This document shows, in pieces, positions 27,967 to 38,400 of a DNA stretch of 55,960 nt. Position 1 is the stretch's first letter; each line of letters opens with the position of its first letter. The notes under the pieces were generated by a model. The model saw nothing but the letters and a program-made list of their open reading frames with translations, had not been told where the DNA came from and ran no database searches. A program made the translations under genes and the position numbers. This DNA is from an uncultured Clostridium sp. Lineage in GTDB: Bacteria; Bacillota; Clostridia; TANB77; CAG-508. The DNA lies in assembly GCA_930980855.1 (NCBI GenBank), contig CAKNIZ010000010.1, positions 1-55,960 on the forward strand. The letters are read 5' to 3'.

Positions 27967-28314
27967 CTACTCCTTTTTTAAATTTTTAAGTATAGAATCT
28001 ATTCTCTCCCCATATTCTATTGAATCGTCATACTCAAAGACTAATTCTGGAGTTATTCTTAAGTTTACTGTTTTAGCGACTCTACTTCTAATAAAACCTG
28101 AACTATCTTTTAGTCCATCCAATGTTTTATTTAAGTTTTTTGAGTTAAGAACACTAACATATACTTTAGCATACTTAAGGTCAGGTGTCACCTTGACCTT
28201 AGTTACGCTTATCATACCAGTAACATCTGGATTTTTCAATTCATAATTTATTACTTGACTGATTTCTTTTTTTAATTCCTCATTAATTCTGCCAAGTCTA
28301 TTTGTGTTTTTCAT
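27967..28314 (-). CDS. rbfA: 30S ribosome-binding factor A
   Basis: A 115-residue KH-fold assembly factor for the 30S subunit: RLGRINEELKKEISQVINYEL, TKVKVTPDLKYAKVYVSVL, LRITPELVFEYDDSIEYG. Its ATG shares one base with the stop codon of infB (TAATG), so translation is coupled. Confidence 0.93.
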   Translation of the reverse strand: MKNTNRLGRINEELKKEISQVINYELKNPDVTGMISVTKVKVTPDLKYAKVYVSVLNSKNLNKTLDGLKDSSGFIRSRVAKTVNLRITPELVFEYDDSIEYGERIDSILKNLKKE

Positions 28315-31154
28315 TATCTTTTTACCTCTTCTTGAATAAATGCTTCTATGATGTCTCCTTCTTTTATGTCATTATATTCTTGAATTTGAATACCACATTC
28401 AAATCCCTTTGATACTTCTTTGGCATCATCTTTAAATCTTTTTAATGAAATTAGTTTTCCTTCATGGATAACAACTCCATCTCTTATAACTCTTACACCC
28501 GCGTTTCTCTCAATCTTTCCATCTAATACGAAACATCCAGCAATTGTACCAACACTAGATATTTTAAATGTTTGTCTAACTTCTGCATTTCCTATTGTTT
28601 TTTCTCTATATACTGGTGCAAGCATTCCCTTCATAGCATCTTCTACATCTTCTAAAGCTTGATATATAACTGAGTACTGTTTTATTTCTACTCCTTCTTT
28701 TTCTGCTAATTGCTTAGCTGCTCCAACAGGTCTTACATTAAATGCTATAATAATCGCTTTTGCTGCTTTTGCAAGTTGTACATCTGATTCTGTTACCCCA
28801 CCTGCGTTTGAATGAATAACTTTAACTCTAACTTCTTCGTTAGATAATTTTTCAAGTGATGTTTTCATAGCTTCTGCTGTACCTTGTACATCTGTTTTTA
28901 CTATAATATTCAATTGTTTTAGTTCTTCATTCTCCATTTTTTCAAACAAATTATCTAATGTAACAATATCATTATTTGCTATTGATTTTTCTCTTGAATC
29001 TAATTTTCTCTTTTCAATTAAGTGCTTAGCTGTTTTTTCATCTTCTACTTCATAGAAAATGTCTCCTGCTTCTGGTACTTCGCTTAAACCTGTAACTTCA
29101 ACAGGTGTTGATGGCCCTGCTTTCTTTACATTTTTACCTTTGTCATTTTTCATTGTTCTTATTTTTCCAATAGCATTTCCAACAACTATTCTATCTCCAA
29201 CGTTTAAAGTACCTCTTTGAACTAGCATAGATGCAATAGGTCCTTGAGTTTTATCTAGTCTTGCTTCTATAACAGCTCCTTTTGCTTGTTTATTTGGATT
29301 TGCTCTTAAGTTTTGCATATCTGCAACAAGTAATAACATTTCTAATAAATTATCTATGTTAATATTCTTTTTAGCAGAAATCGGTACGAATATTGTATCT
29401 CCGCCCCATTCTTCTGGAACTAAATCATATTTCATAAGTTCTTGTTTTACTTTTTCTGGATTTGCACCTGGCAAATCAATTTTGTTAATTGCTACAACAA
29501 TTGGAATTCCTGCTGCTTTTGCATGGTTTATTGCTTCAACTGTTTGAGGCATAACACCATCATCTGCTGCAACTATTAAAATAGCAATATCTGTAATTTG
29601 AGCTCCTCTTGCTCTCATACTTGTAAATGCTTCATGTCCTGGTGTATCTAAGAATGTTATTTCTCTTCCATTTACATTTACTTTATATGCTCCAATATGT
29701 TGAGTAATTCCTCCTGCTTCTCCTTCTATTACATTTGTATTTCTTATTGTATCTAGAAGTGAAGTTTTACCATGATCAACGTGTCCCATAACAACAACTA
29801 CTGGTGGACGTGGCTCTAAATCTTCTTCTTTATCTTCTGAATCATCAAATAATATGTCTTCGTCTTTGATTTCTTCTTTTTTATTTGCAACAACATTAAA
29901 ACTATCTGCTACTAAATATGCAGTATCAAAATCTAATGTTTGATTTATTGTAGCCATTATTCCTAAGTCAAATAATTTCTTTATAACTTCTGTACTTGTT
30001 TTCTTTAAATCTGCTGCCAAGTCTTTTACAGTTATATTTTCTGGAATTGTAATTTCTTTTAAATCAAATATTTTTTGCTTATTTCTTTCTTCATCTTTTT
30101 TAGGTTTTCTCTTATTTCTTTTTCCTCTTACTGTTGATAAATCATAGTAATCAAGCATTCCACCATCACTATCTTCGAACATATTAGAAAGTCTATCTAC
30201 TTGTTTTAGATTTCTTAATTTATCTTCATTGAAATCTTCGCTTTCGTCTCCTCTTCTTGTTCTTCTCTTTTTGTCATCTTGATTGTTATATCTATTTGCT
30301 TTTTGCTTGTCGATAATTCTTGTACTATAATCTCTTTGATTTCCCTTTTCAACAATATCTGCAGCCATAATATCTTTTATGTTTTTGTCAATATTATGGT
30401 TGTTAAGAGGTCTCTTATAATTATTATTTCCATTATTATTGTTGTTATTTCTAAAATTATTATTTGAGTTTCTATTAAAGTTATTATTTCTGTTAAAACC
30501 ACCATTATTATTATGACCATTTTGACGATTGTTTCCAAAGTTTCTGTTATTGCCAAAATTTCTGTTTTGTTGGTTATTTGCTCTTGTTCTTGCATTTCTA
30601 TCATTTAAGTTATTTGAATATGCGTTATTTGTGTTATTCTCCATCTTTGCTTCTTCTTTTTTAATCTCAACCTTTTCTGTTTTTTCTTCTTTAATAATTT
30701 TCTCTTCTTTTTGTTCTACTTTTTCAATCTTTGGTTCTTCTTTTGGCTCTTCTACCTTCTTTTCTTCTTTTTTTGGTTTTATTCCAAATAACTCATTAAC
30801 AGTCATTGGTTTTACTGGCTTTTCTCTATATACGATATTATAATCTTTATTTCTTTTCTTATTAAAACCTAAGTCTGCTGATTTTCTTCTAACTTCTTCT
30901 TGTCTTTTCTTTTCTTTTTCTGCTTCTTCATCAGCAACTATTACTTCTCTTCTAATAATTACTTGCCCGGTGGTTTTTACTTCCTCTTTCTTATCTTTTT
31001 TCTTCAAGCTATTCCTTATTTTATCAGCATCTTTTTCTTCAATTGCGTTTAAGTGACTAGTTACATTTAGACCCAATTTGTTTGCAATTTCTATCAATTC
31101 CTTATTTTCGACTTTTAATTCTTTGGCTAATTCATGTATTTTTATTTTACCCAA
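28314..31154 (-). CDS. infB: translation initiation factor IF-2
   Basis: A 946-residue GTPase that brings initiator tRNA to the 30S subunit. The N-terminus is an IF2_N domain ([20 protein letters not shown]), followed by a lysine/glutamate segment and an asparagine/arginine-rich disordered stretch at about 170-260, a second IF2_N ([12 protein letters not shown]), then the G domain with [20 protein letters not shown] and NKIDLPG, and domains II-IV. The start is TTG with GGGGGTGA upstream. The ylxR and ylxQ genes often found between nusA and infB are absent. Confidence 0.95.
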   Translation of the reverse strand: MGKIKIHELAKELKVENKELIEIANKLGLNVTSHLNAIEEKDADKIRNSLKKKDKKEEVKTTGQVIIRREVIVADEEAEKEKKRQEEVRRKSADLGFNKKRNKDYNIVYREKPVKPMTVNELFGIKPKKEEKKVEEPKEEPKIEKVEQKEEKIIKEEKTEKVEIKKEEAKMENNTNNAYSNNLNDRNARTRANNQQNRNFGNNRNFGNNRQNGHNNNGGFNRNNNFNRNSNNNFRNNNNNNGNNNYKRPLNNHNIDKNIKDIMAADIVEKGNQRDYSTRIIDKQKANRYNNQDDKKRRTRRGDESEDFNEDKLRNLKQVDRLSNMFEDSDGGMLDYYDLSTVRGKRNKRKPKKDEERNKQKIFDLKEITIPENITVKDLAADLKKTSTEVIKKLFDLGIMATINQTLDFDTAYLVADSFNVVANKKEEIKDEDILFDDSEDKEEDLEPRPPVVVVMGHVDHGKTSLLDTIRNTNVIEGEAGGITQHIGAYKVNVNGREITFLDTPGHEAFTSMRARGAQITDIAILIVAADDGVMPQTVEAINHAKAAGIPIVVAINKIDLPGANPEKVKQELMKYDLVPEEWGGDTIFVPISAKKNINIDNLLEMLLLVADMQNLRANPNKQAKGAVIEARLDKTQGPIASMLVQRGTLNVGDRIVVGNAIGKIRTMKNDKGKNVKKAGPSTPVEVTGLSEVPEAGDIFYEVEDEKTAKHLIEKRKLDSREKSIANNDIVTLDNLFEKMENEELKQLNIIVKTDVQGTAEAMKTSLEKLSNEEVRVKVIHSNAGGVTESDVQLAKAAKAIIIAFNVRPVGAAKQLAEKEGVEIKQYSVIYQALEDVEDAMKGMLAPVYREKTIGNAEVRQTFKISSVGTIAGCFVLDGKIERNAGVRVIRDGVVIHEGKLISLKRFKDDAKEVSKGFECGIQIQEYNDIKEGDIIEAFIQEEVKR

Positions 31155-31260
31155 TTAATTCACCCCCTGCAATAATTTTTATATTCATTTTTATTTCTTC
31201 TTTTTTCAATATGACACCTCTTATTTTCTTTACTTTACATTTTATATGTTTTTTATATAT

Positions 31261-32388
31261 TTATTCCTCTTGTGTGCTATTTTCTTCTGAATTCATTTCT
31301 TCTAGCATTTTTCTGAATTGTGATTCACTCTTAATATCTATTTTCCAATTAGTTAATTTAGCTGCAAGTTTTGCATTTTGTCCACCTTTACCAATTGCTA
31401 AAGATAATTGGTCATCTGGAACAATTACTTGTGCAAACTTTTCATCTTCTTTTATATCTACTGCTAAAACTTTTGCTGGTAAAAGTGCGGTAGAAATGTA
31501 AATAGAAGGGTCTTCATTCCATTCTATAACATCTATTTTTTCACCATTTAATTCATTAATAATATTTTGTATACGAATTCCTTTTTGTCCAACACATGAA
31601 CCTACTGGATCTATATTAGGATTTGGTGAATATACTGCAACTTTACTTCTTGAACCAGGGTCACGTGAAATGCTTTTTATTTCTATAACTCCTTCGTAAA
31701 TTTCTGGAATTTCTATTTCAAATAATTTTCTTACAAACTCTGTACTAGCTCTTGAAAGAATTATTTGTGTAGAACCTTTTACACCTTTTTCTACACTTAT
31801 AATGCAAGCTCTAATTTTGTCATTTACATTATATTTTTCAGTTGGAACTTGCTCTTTCTTTGGCATAATTCCTTCTATTCTTCCTAGGTCCATTACAACT
31901 GATCCACCATCTGCTTTTTGAATTAGACCTGTTATAATTTCTCCTTTTTTATCTGCAAATTCTGAGAATATTACATCTCTTGAAGCTTCTCTTATTTTTT
32001 GTGTGATTACTTGTCTTGCTGTTTGTGCTGCGATTCTTCCGAATTCTTTTGGCATAAGCTCAAATTCTACTTTGTCTCCTACATTATAGTTTACATTTAT
32101 TTTTTGTGCTTCACTAAGACTAATTTCTTTTTTAGTATTTGTAACTTCTTCTACTACATCTTTTTCTTGATATACATGCATTTGACCATCGTTTTTGTCT
32201 AATACAACTTTTACGTTTTCATCATTGCATTCAAAGTTCTTTTTATATGCTACTACTAATGCTGATTCAATAGATTGCATTAAAAACTCTTTATTAATTC
32301 CATTTGTTTTTTCTAATTCATCCATAGCAGTTATAAGTTCTGTTGTGTCAATTCCTTTGTTTACTACTTTTACCTCTTTTTTCTTCAT
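31261..32388 (-). CDS. nusA: transcription termination/antitermination protein NusA
   Basis: A 375-residue RNA polymerase-binding factor. N-terminal domain (ELITAMDELEKTNGINKEFL), S1 domain (GEIITGLIQKADGGSVVMDL), then two KH domains with SRDPGSRSKVAVYSPNPNID, VGSCVGQKGIRIQNIINEL and LAIGKGGQNAKLAAKLTNWK. No C-terminal acidic repeats, as in other Firmicutes. Seven bases separate it from rimP. Confidence 0.95.
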   Translation of the reverse strand: MKKKEVKVVNKGIDTTELITAMDELEKTNGINKEFLMQSIESALVVAYKKNFECNDENVKVVLDKNDGQMHVYQEKDVVEEVTNTKKEISLSEAQKINVNYNVGDKVEFELMPKEFGRIAAQTARQVITQKIREASRDVIFSEFADKKGEIITGLIQKADGGSVVMDLGRIEGIMPKKEQVPTEKYNVNDKIRACIISVEKGVKGSTQIILSRASTEFVRKLFEIEIPEIYEGVIEIKSISRDPGSRSKVAVYSPNPNIDPVGSCVGQKGIRIQNIINELNGEKIDVIEWNEDPSIYISTALLPAKVLAVDIKEDEKFAQVIVPDDQLSLAIGKGGQNAKLAAKLTNWKIDIKSESQFRKMLEEMNSEENSTQEE

Positions 32389-32394
32389 TTTCCC

Positions 32395-32844
32395 TTATTC
32401 CTCCCAATTATATACTGTTTTTGCACTAGCAATATTTTTATTTTCTATTTTTATATCATCTACTATTATGTATTCTTCATTGTACTCCTTTAAGATTCCA
32501 ACAATTTCTTTTTTTCCATCTATTTGTTTATATAAATGAATTTCAACTTTACTTCCAATATTATTTTCAAATTGTTCTTTTCTTCTTAAATTTCTTTCAA
32601 GTCCTGGTGAAGAAATTTCTAAATAGTATTGTGCTTTTATGTAGTCTTTTTCGTCAAGTATGTCTGTAATACTATTATTTACCAATTCGCAGTCATTTAA
32701 ACCTATTCCATTAGGACTATCTATAAATATTCTTAAATAATTTTCTTTTCCTTCTTTTTGATACATTACATCATACACAGAATATCCTAGATTTTCAATT
32801 ATTGGTTTTACCAATTCTTCTATTTTTATTTCTAGTGTTGTCAT
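32395..32844 (-). CDS. rimP: ribosome maturation factor RimP
   Basis: A 149-residue 30S assembly factor: VKPIIENLGYSVYDVMYQKE, LRIFIDSPNGIGLNDCELVN, YYLEISSPGLERNLRRKEQF, and a small C-terminal SH3-like domain. The ATG at 32844 is chosen because AAGGAAGG lies about six bases before it; the frame extends 15 codons further through that site. First gene of the nusA-infB operon. Confidence 0.92.
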   Translation of the reverse strand: MTTLEIKIEELVKPIIENLGYSVYDVMYQKEGKENYLRIFIDSPNGIGLNDCELVNNSITDILDEKDYIKAQYYLEISSPGLERNLRRKEQFENNIGSKVEIHLYKQIDGKKEIVGILKEYNEEYIIVDDIKIENKNIASAKTVYNWEE

Positions 32845-32867
32845 ATTTTTCCTTCCTTTACGTAATG

Positions 32868-32894
32868 AAAGAGTGGATTTTGCCTCCACTCTTT
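32868..32894. promoter_or_regulatory. hairpin in the rimP leader
   Basis: AAAGAGTGGA and TCCACTCTTT around GGCAAAA, lying just upstream of the rimP ribosome binding site and 60 bases after the dnaJ stop codon. No long T run follows on the minus strand, so a processing or attenuation hairpin is possible. Confidence 0.5.
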
Positions 32895-32952
32895 CTGCAT
32901 TTCTCTTTATGATATTAATATTATATATCTTAAACCTATAAAAGTCAAGCTT

Positions 32953-34119
32953 TTATCCAAAAATTCCTCTTTTCTTTACAGGTGGTTGTTCATTCATAGT
33001 TTTAGCAAGTTCCATAAATAAGTCTCTTTGCTCTTTTGTAAGTCTTTTTGGAGTTTGAACTTGAACTGTAAATATTAAATCTCCACTTGTATTTGAATGA
33101 ATTTTCTTAAACCCTTTATTTTTCAAAGTAAATTTTGTACCACTTTGTGTTCCATCTGGAATTGTAAATTCTTCTTCTTCTCCAGTTACTGTAGGAATTT
33201 TTATATTAGCCCCTAAAGTTGCTTGTGTTATAGTTATTGGAATTGTGCATTCTACATTGTCTCCATTACGTGTAAAAATACTGCTCTTCTTAACTCTAAC
33301 TGTGACATACAAATCTCCATAAGGTCCACCATTTACACCTGGTTCACCTTTTTCTTGTACAACTAAAGTCTGGTCATTATCTATTCCTGCTGGTATTTCT
33401 ACATTTAATGTAACTTGTTTTCTTACAGTTCCTTTTCCTTTGCAAGTTTCACATGGTGTTGGAATAACTTTTCCTGTTCCACGGCAATTTTCACATGTTA
33501 CAACAGTTTGAATAGTAGCAAATCCTGCTAGTGATTGATTTTTCTTAACTTTTCCTGTTCCATGACATACTGAACAAGTTTGTACACTAGTTCCAGGTTT
33601 AGCACCAGTTCCATGACAGGTATCGCATTTTTCGTTTTTATTAATTACTATTTCTTTATGGGTTCCAGTAAAAGCTTCTTCAAAGCTTATATCTACCGTA
33701 TATCTTAAATCGTTTCCTTTTCTAGGTCCATTGGCTGCTGCACTTCTTGCGCTTCTACCAAATCCTCCTCCAAATATTGATGAAACAAAATCATCTACAA
33801 CATCATCAAACCCAAATCCTCCTGTAGAATATGTATATGTTCCACCATTAAAACCACTAAATCCGTTAAACCCACCAAAGCCAGAACCTCCAGGTCCACT
33901 TGTTCCAAATTGGTCATACATTTTTCTTTTTTGTGAGTCAGATAGTGTGGCATAGGCTTCTCCTACTTCTTTGAATTTTTCTTCTGCTTCTTTTCTATTG
34001 TCTGGATTTGCGTCTGGATGCCATTTTTTTGCCATCTTTCTATATGCTTTTTTTATTTCTTCATCAGATGCATTTTTATCTACACCTAATATCTCATAAT
34101 AGTCTTTACTTCCTGCCAT
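32953..34119 (-). CDS. dnaJ: chaperone DnaJ
   Basis: A 388-residue co-chaperone that stimulates DnaK. J domain with [20 protein letters not shown] and the HPD loop (KWHPDANPD), a glycine/phenylalanine-rich linker ([19 protein letters not shown]), four zinc-finger repeats ([32 protein letters not shown]) and the C-terminal substrate domain. It is the last gene of the heat-shock operon. Confidence 0.96.
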   Translation of the reverse strand: MAGSKDYYEILGVDKNASDEEIKKAYRKMAKKWHPDANPDNRKEAEEKFKEVGEAYATLSDSQKRKMYDQFGTSGPGGSGFGGFNGFSGFNGGTYTYSTGGFGFDDVVDDFVSSIFGGGFGRSARSAAANGPRKGNDLRYTVDISFEEAFTGTHKEIVINKNEKCDTCHGTGAKPGTSVQTCSVCHGTGKVKKNQSLAGFATIQTVVTCENCRGTGKVIPTPCETCKGKGTVRKQVTLNVEIPAGIDNDQTLVVQEKGEPGVNGGPYGDLYVTVRVKKSSIFTRNGDNVECTIPITITQATLGANIKIPTVTGEEEEFTIPDGTQSGTKFTLKNKGFKKIHSNTSGDLIFTVQVQTPKRLTKEQRDLFMELAKTMNEQPPVKKRGIFG

Positions 34120-34137
34120 AGTTTCTCCTTTATTACT

Positions 34138-34170
34138 AAAGCAAAAGCAGGAATAAACCTGCTATGCTTT
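34138..34170 (-). promoter_or_regulatory. hairpin between dnaK and dnaJ
   Basis: Minus strand AAAGCATAGCAGG, loop TTTATT, CCTGCTTTTGCTTT, filling most of the 52-base gap directly after the dnaK stop codon. Without a T run after it, it should act as a processing or stability element that sets dnaK above dnaJ rather than a full terminator. Confidence 0.55.
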
Positions 34171-34171
34171 T

Positions 34172-36043
<1,872 letters not shown>

Positions 36044-36064
36044 TTATTTATTAAATTTAATAAC

Positions 36065-36565
36065 TTAATTAGCTACTACAACTAAAGAATGTCTTAAAAC
36101 TCTATCTCCTATCATGTAGCCTTTTCTAAATTCTTCTTTTATTTCTTTTTCACCTAATTTTTCATCTTGAACTAGGCTTACAGCTTCATGAAGTGATGGG
36201 TCAAACTTTTTGCCTATTGTTTCTATTTCTACAACTCCATTTGCTTTTAAAACATCTTTAAACTGCGTAAGTACCATTTCTATTCCACTTTTGTATTGTT
36301 CATCTTTTGTTTCTGCTTTTGCTGCTTTTTCTAAGTTATCTAAAACTGGAAGTAATGATGTTATGACATCTCCCATTACAGAACTATATAGTCCTGTTCT
36401 TTCTTTATCACTTCTTTTTTTGAAGTTTTCAAATTCTGCCATGAGTCTTTTTATTCTGTCTTCTTTTTCTTCTATATCTTGCTTTTGTAAATTTATTTTA
36501 TCAGTTAATTCATTTATTTTATTATTCTCATTTGTTTCTTCTTGATTTATTTCTTTTTCTTCCAC
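36065..36565 (-). CDS. grpE: nucleotide exchange factor GrpE
   Basis: A 166-residue protein with a long N-terminal coiled coil (ELTDKINLQKQDIEEKEDRI, LMAEFENFKKRSDKER) and the beta-rich head (IGKKFDPSLHEAVSLVQDEK, FRKGYMIGDRVLRHSLVVVA). It exchanges ADP for ATP on DnaK. Two bases behind hrcA. Confidence 0.95.
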   Translation of the reverse strand: MEEKEINQEETNENNKINELTDKINLQKQDIEEKEDRIKRLMAEFENFKKRSDKERTGLYSSVMGDVITSLLPVLDNLEKAAKAETKDEQYKSGIEMVLTQFKDVLKANGVVEIETIGKKFDPSLHEAVSLVQDEKLGEKEIKEEFRKGYMIGDRVLRHSLVVVAN

Positions 36566-36567
36566 TT

Positions 36568-37584
36568 TTATCCCTCTTTTCCATCACCAAGCTCTTTGTT
36601 AAGCTCATGATTTATATATTTCATAACTGAAATAACTTTTGAATAATCCATTCTTGTTGGCCCTATAATGCCTATTGTACCTAAGTCTTTTCCTCCGACC
36701 TTATTTTTAAATGTTACTATACTAAAGTCTTTTAATCCATTTATTTCATTTCCTATATATACATTAAAATCTTCTTCGTTTTCTAACAAATCAAGTATTA
36801 GATTTTTACTATCCAATAAATTCATAAAATTTCTTACAAATTCTGTACTTTGGAATTCTGGATTATCAAAAGGTCTATTAGCGCCATTAAGATATATTTT
36901 TGATTCATCATTGATTGCTTTATTTATTTGCTTTATTATAGGTTTTATTACATCTATTCTATAGTTCATTTCAGACATAATATATTGCTCCATTGGCATA
37001 TCTACTGATGCAAGTAATCTACCTTTTAATTTGTTATTAAAAATTATATTTAGTGTATCTACTTGCTCTTGTGTAATATCTTTTTCAAATTTTATAATTG
37101 TTTCTTTTATTGTTCCTGTATCAGTTAATATAACTGCCATAAGCATTCTTGAACCTAATAAAACAAATTTTATTTCTTCAATTATTTGCCTATTAGCACT
37201 TGGTCCAATTGCAACTGTTGTATAATGTGTAACTTCAGAAATAGTATTTGTAGCTATTTTTGTAATTTCTTCCATTTGATTTACTTTACTTTGAAGTTTA
37301 GAATTTATGTATTTAATTTCATTAATATCTAATGCCTTATCTTTTAATAATTTATCTACATAAAATCTATATCCTTTATTTGAAGGTACTCTTCCACTTG
37401 ATGTATGCGTTTTTTCTAGGTACCCTATTTTTTCAAGTTCTGCCATATCATTTCTGACTGTTGCACTACTACAATCTAGTTTATACTTTTGTATAAGACT
37501 ACTTGAACTAACAGGTTCTATTGTGTCTATATATTCATTTACTATTGCTTGAAGTATTCTTTTTTTTCTATCATCTAACTCCAA
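36568..37584 (-). CDS. hrcA: heat-inducible transcription repressor HrcA
   Basis: A repressor of about 338 residues that binds CIRCE with the help of GroEL. The N-terminal winged helix is LDDRKKRILQAIVNEYIDTI, EPVSSSSLIQKYKLDCSSAT, VRNDMAELEKIGYLEKTHTS; the GAF-like domain follows, ending near the usual GPTRMDYSKV. The TTG at 37584 is preferred because GAGGTGA lies five bases before it; the GTG at 37591-37593 lies inside that site. First gene of hrcA-grpE-dnaK-dnaJ and thus autoregulated. Confidence 0.93.
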   Translation of the reverse strand: MELDDRKKRILQAIVNEYIDTIEPVSSSSLIQKYKLDCSSATVRNDMAELEKIGYLEKTHTSSGRVPSNKGYRFYVDKLLKDKALDINEIKYINSKLQSKVNQMEEITKIATNTISEVTHYTTVAIGPSANRQIIEEIKFVLLGSRMLMAVILTDTGTIKETIIKFEKDITQEQVDTLNIIFNNKLKGRLLASVDMPMEQYIMSEMNYRIDVIKPIIKQINKAINDESKIYLNGANRPFDNPEFQSTEFVRNFMNLLDSKNLILDLLENEEDFNVYIGNEINGLKDFSIVTFKNKVGGKDLGTIGIIGPTRMDYSKVISVMKYINHELNKELGDGKEG

Positions 37585-37599
37585 TTTTTTCACCTCTTG

Positions 37600-37626
37600 T
37601 TAGCACTCTTACATTTTGTTTGCTAA
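37600..37626 (-). promoter_or_regulatory. CIRCE operator 1 of the heat-shock operon
   Basis: TTAGCACTC, nine-base spacer, GTTTGCTAA. The left arm is the perfect consensus; the right arm has seven of nine bases of GAGTGCTAA. It lies between the promoter and the hrcA start. Confidence 0.88.
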
Positions 37627-37637
37627 CTTCATATATA

Positions 37638-37664
37638 TTATATCCATTTTTAGCAAAAGTCAAT
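37638..37664 (-). promoter_or_regulatory. promoter of the hrcA operon
   Basis: TTGACT at 37659-37664 and TATAAT at 37638-37643 on the minus strand, with a 15-base spacer (17 if the overlapping TAATAT is used). The -35 box lies in the middle of the second CIRCE-like palindrome. Confidence 0.65.
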
Positions 37665-37676
37665 AGAGATTGCTAA
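37650..37676 (-). promoter_or_regulatory. second CIRCE-like operator over the -35 box
   Basis: TTAGCAAAA, nine-base spacer, GATTGCTAA: exactly the 9-9-9 CIRCE layout, with eight of nine consensus bases in the right arm and six of nine in the left. Its spacer contains the -35 hexamer. Confidence 0.6.
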
Positions 37677-37734
37677 TTTATTTTGTGAATTTTTTGTGAA
37701 AGCTTTTTTAATTTAGGTATAATAAATAATATAA

Positions 37735-37817
37735 AATTGTATATTCAAGATTTTGCAGTTTCGCGCAGTTTGGAGCGAAGCGACAGTAAGAAACAAAAAA
37801 TCTTCGAATATACAATT
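37735..37817 (+). repeat. structured intergenic repeat, copy 4
   Basis: Outer stem AATTGTATATTCAAGATTTT with its complement (one bulged base), inner GTTTC/GAAAC, core GCGCAGTTTGGA, small hairpin GC-GAA-GC, and GACAGTAA. Upstream of the heat-shock promoter. Confidence 0.88.
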
Positions 37818-37933
37818 ATAAATTTAATTATATATATCTAAATTAAAAAAGCTTGAAATAACTTATTCACATAATCCCTTTTCTACTTTATGTTCCTGTG
37901 TAAAATTCATCTTCTGTAAGTCACTGTTTTAAA

Positions 37934-37963
37934 CTATCCACAGAGTTATCCACATTATCCACA
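37934..37963 (+). promoter_or_regulatory. three clustered DnaA boxes
   Basis: CTATCCACA (37934-37942), TTATCCACA (37946-37954) and TTATCCACA (37955-37963), the last two perfect and directly abutting. They lie in an AT-rich gap between the heat-shock operon and the DUF1294 gene. No dnaA, dnaN or rpmH is near, so an origin is not claimed; a DnaA-binding control or titration site is possible. Confidence 0.65.
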
Positions 37964-38057
37964 GGTTGTTTTTTAGAATTATTTTTACATTTTTGTCGTA
38001 TTTTGTATAAAGCGAAATTTAATTGTCAAGTATTTTAAGTCAAAAAGTTACGAACTT

Positions 38058-38097
38058 AATAAAAGAACTGAACTTTAGGAAATACCCCAAAGTTCAG
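38058..38097 (-). terminator. terminator of the DUF1294 gene
   Basis: Minus strand CTGAACTTT, loop, AAAGTTCAG, then TTCTTTTATT, a few bases after the stop codon. Confidence 0.75.
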
Positions 38098-38102
38098 CTT
38101 TA

Positions 38103-38381
38103 TTATGCATATTGCTTATAAATTATATATCCAAATATTACGACTTCTGCAAATACAATAGCAGGAACTATTTTTTTAATTAGTTTTTCATCCTGTTTAT
38201 ATTCTAGCAATTGCGAAGTTACAAGTACTCCTACACAACCACCTAATATTGTTAGTACTATGTATATAAAATTAATTGTGCCATCTTTTAATTTTATTAA
38301 TTTTGTTTTTGCTTCTATATACATAAATATCATAGAAATAATGTTAATTACAATTAAATATCCGAAAATTATATTATACAT
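38103..38381 (-). CDS. DUF1294-family small membrane protein
   Basis: A 92-residue protein with three hydrophobic helices (residues 4-22, 38-58 with the glycine-rich ILGGCVGVL, and 70-88). The order and the LGGxxG segment fit DUF1294, a family of unknown function, often near cold-shock or membrane genes. It stands 20 bases after polC on the same strand and shares its transcript. Confidence 0.75.
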   Translation of the reverse strand: MYNIIFGYLIVINIISMIFMYIEAKTKLIKLKDGTINFIYIVLTILGGCVGVLVTSQLLEYKQDEKLIKKIVPAIVFAEVVIFGYIIYKQYA

Positions 38382-38400
38382 ATAATACTTCCTTTCTATC

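Noticed and set aside
30279..30843. Long frames on the plus strand opposite infB
   Set aside because: They are antisense shadows of the low-complexity linker, without ribosome binding sites or recognisable domains.
33731..33955. Proline-rich plus-strand frame opposite dnaJ
   Set aside because: It mirrors the glycine/phenylalanine linker of dnaJ and has no start signals.
37594..38102. Chromosomal origin of replication at the DnaA boxes
   Set aside because: No dnaA, dnaN or rpmH nearby, only three boxes, and no base-skew evidence can be obtained from one window.
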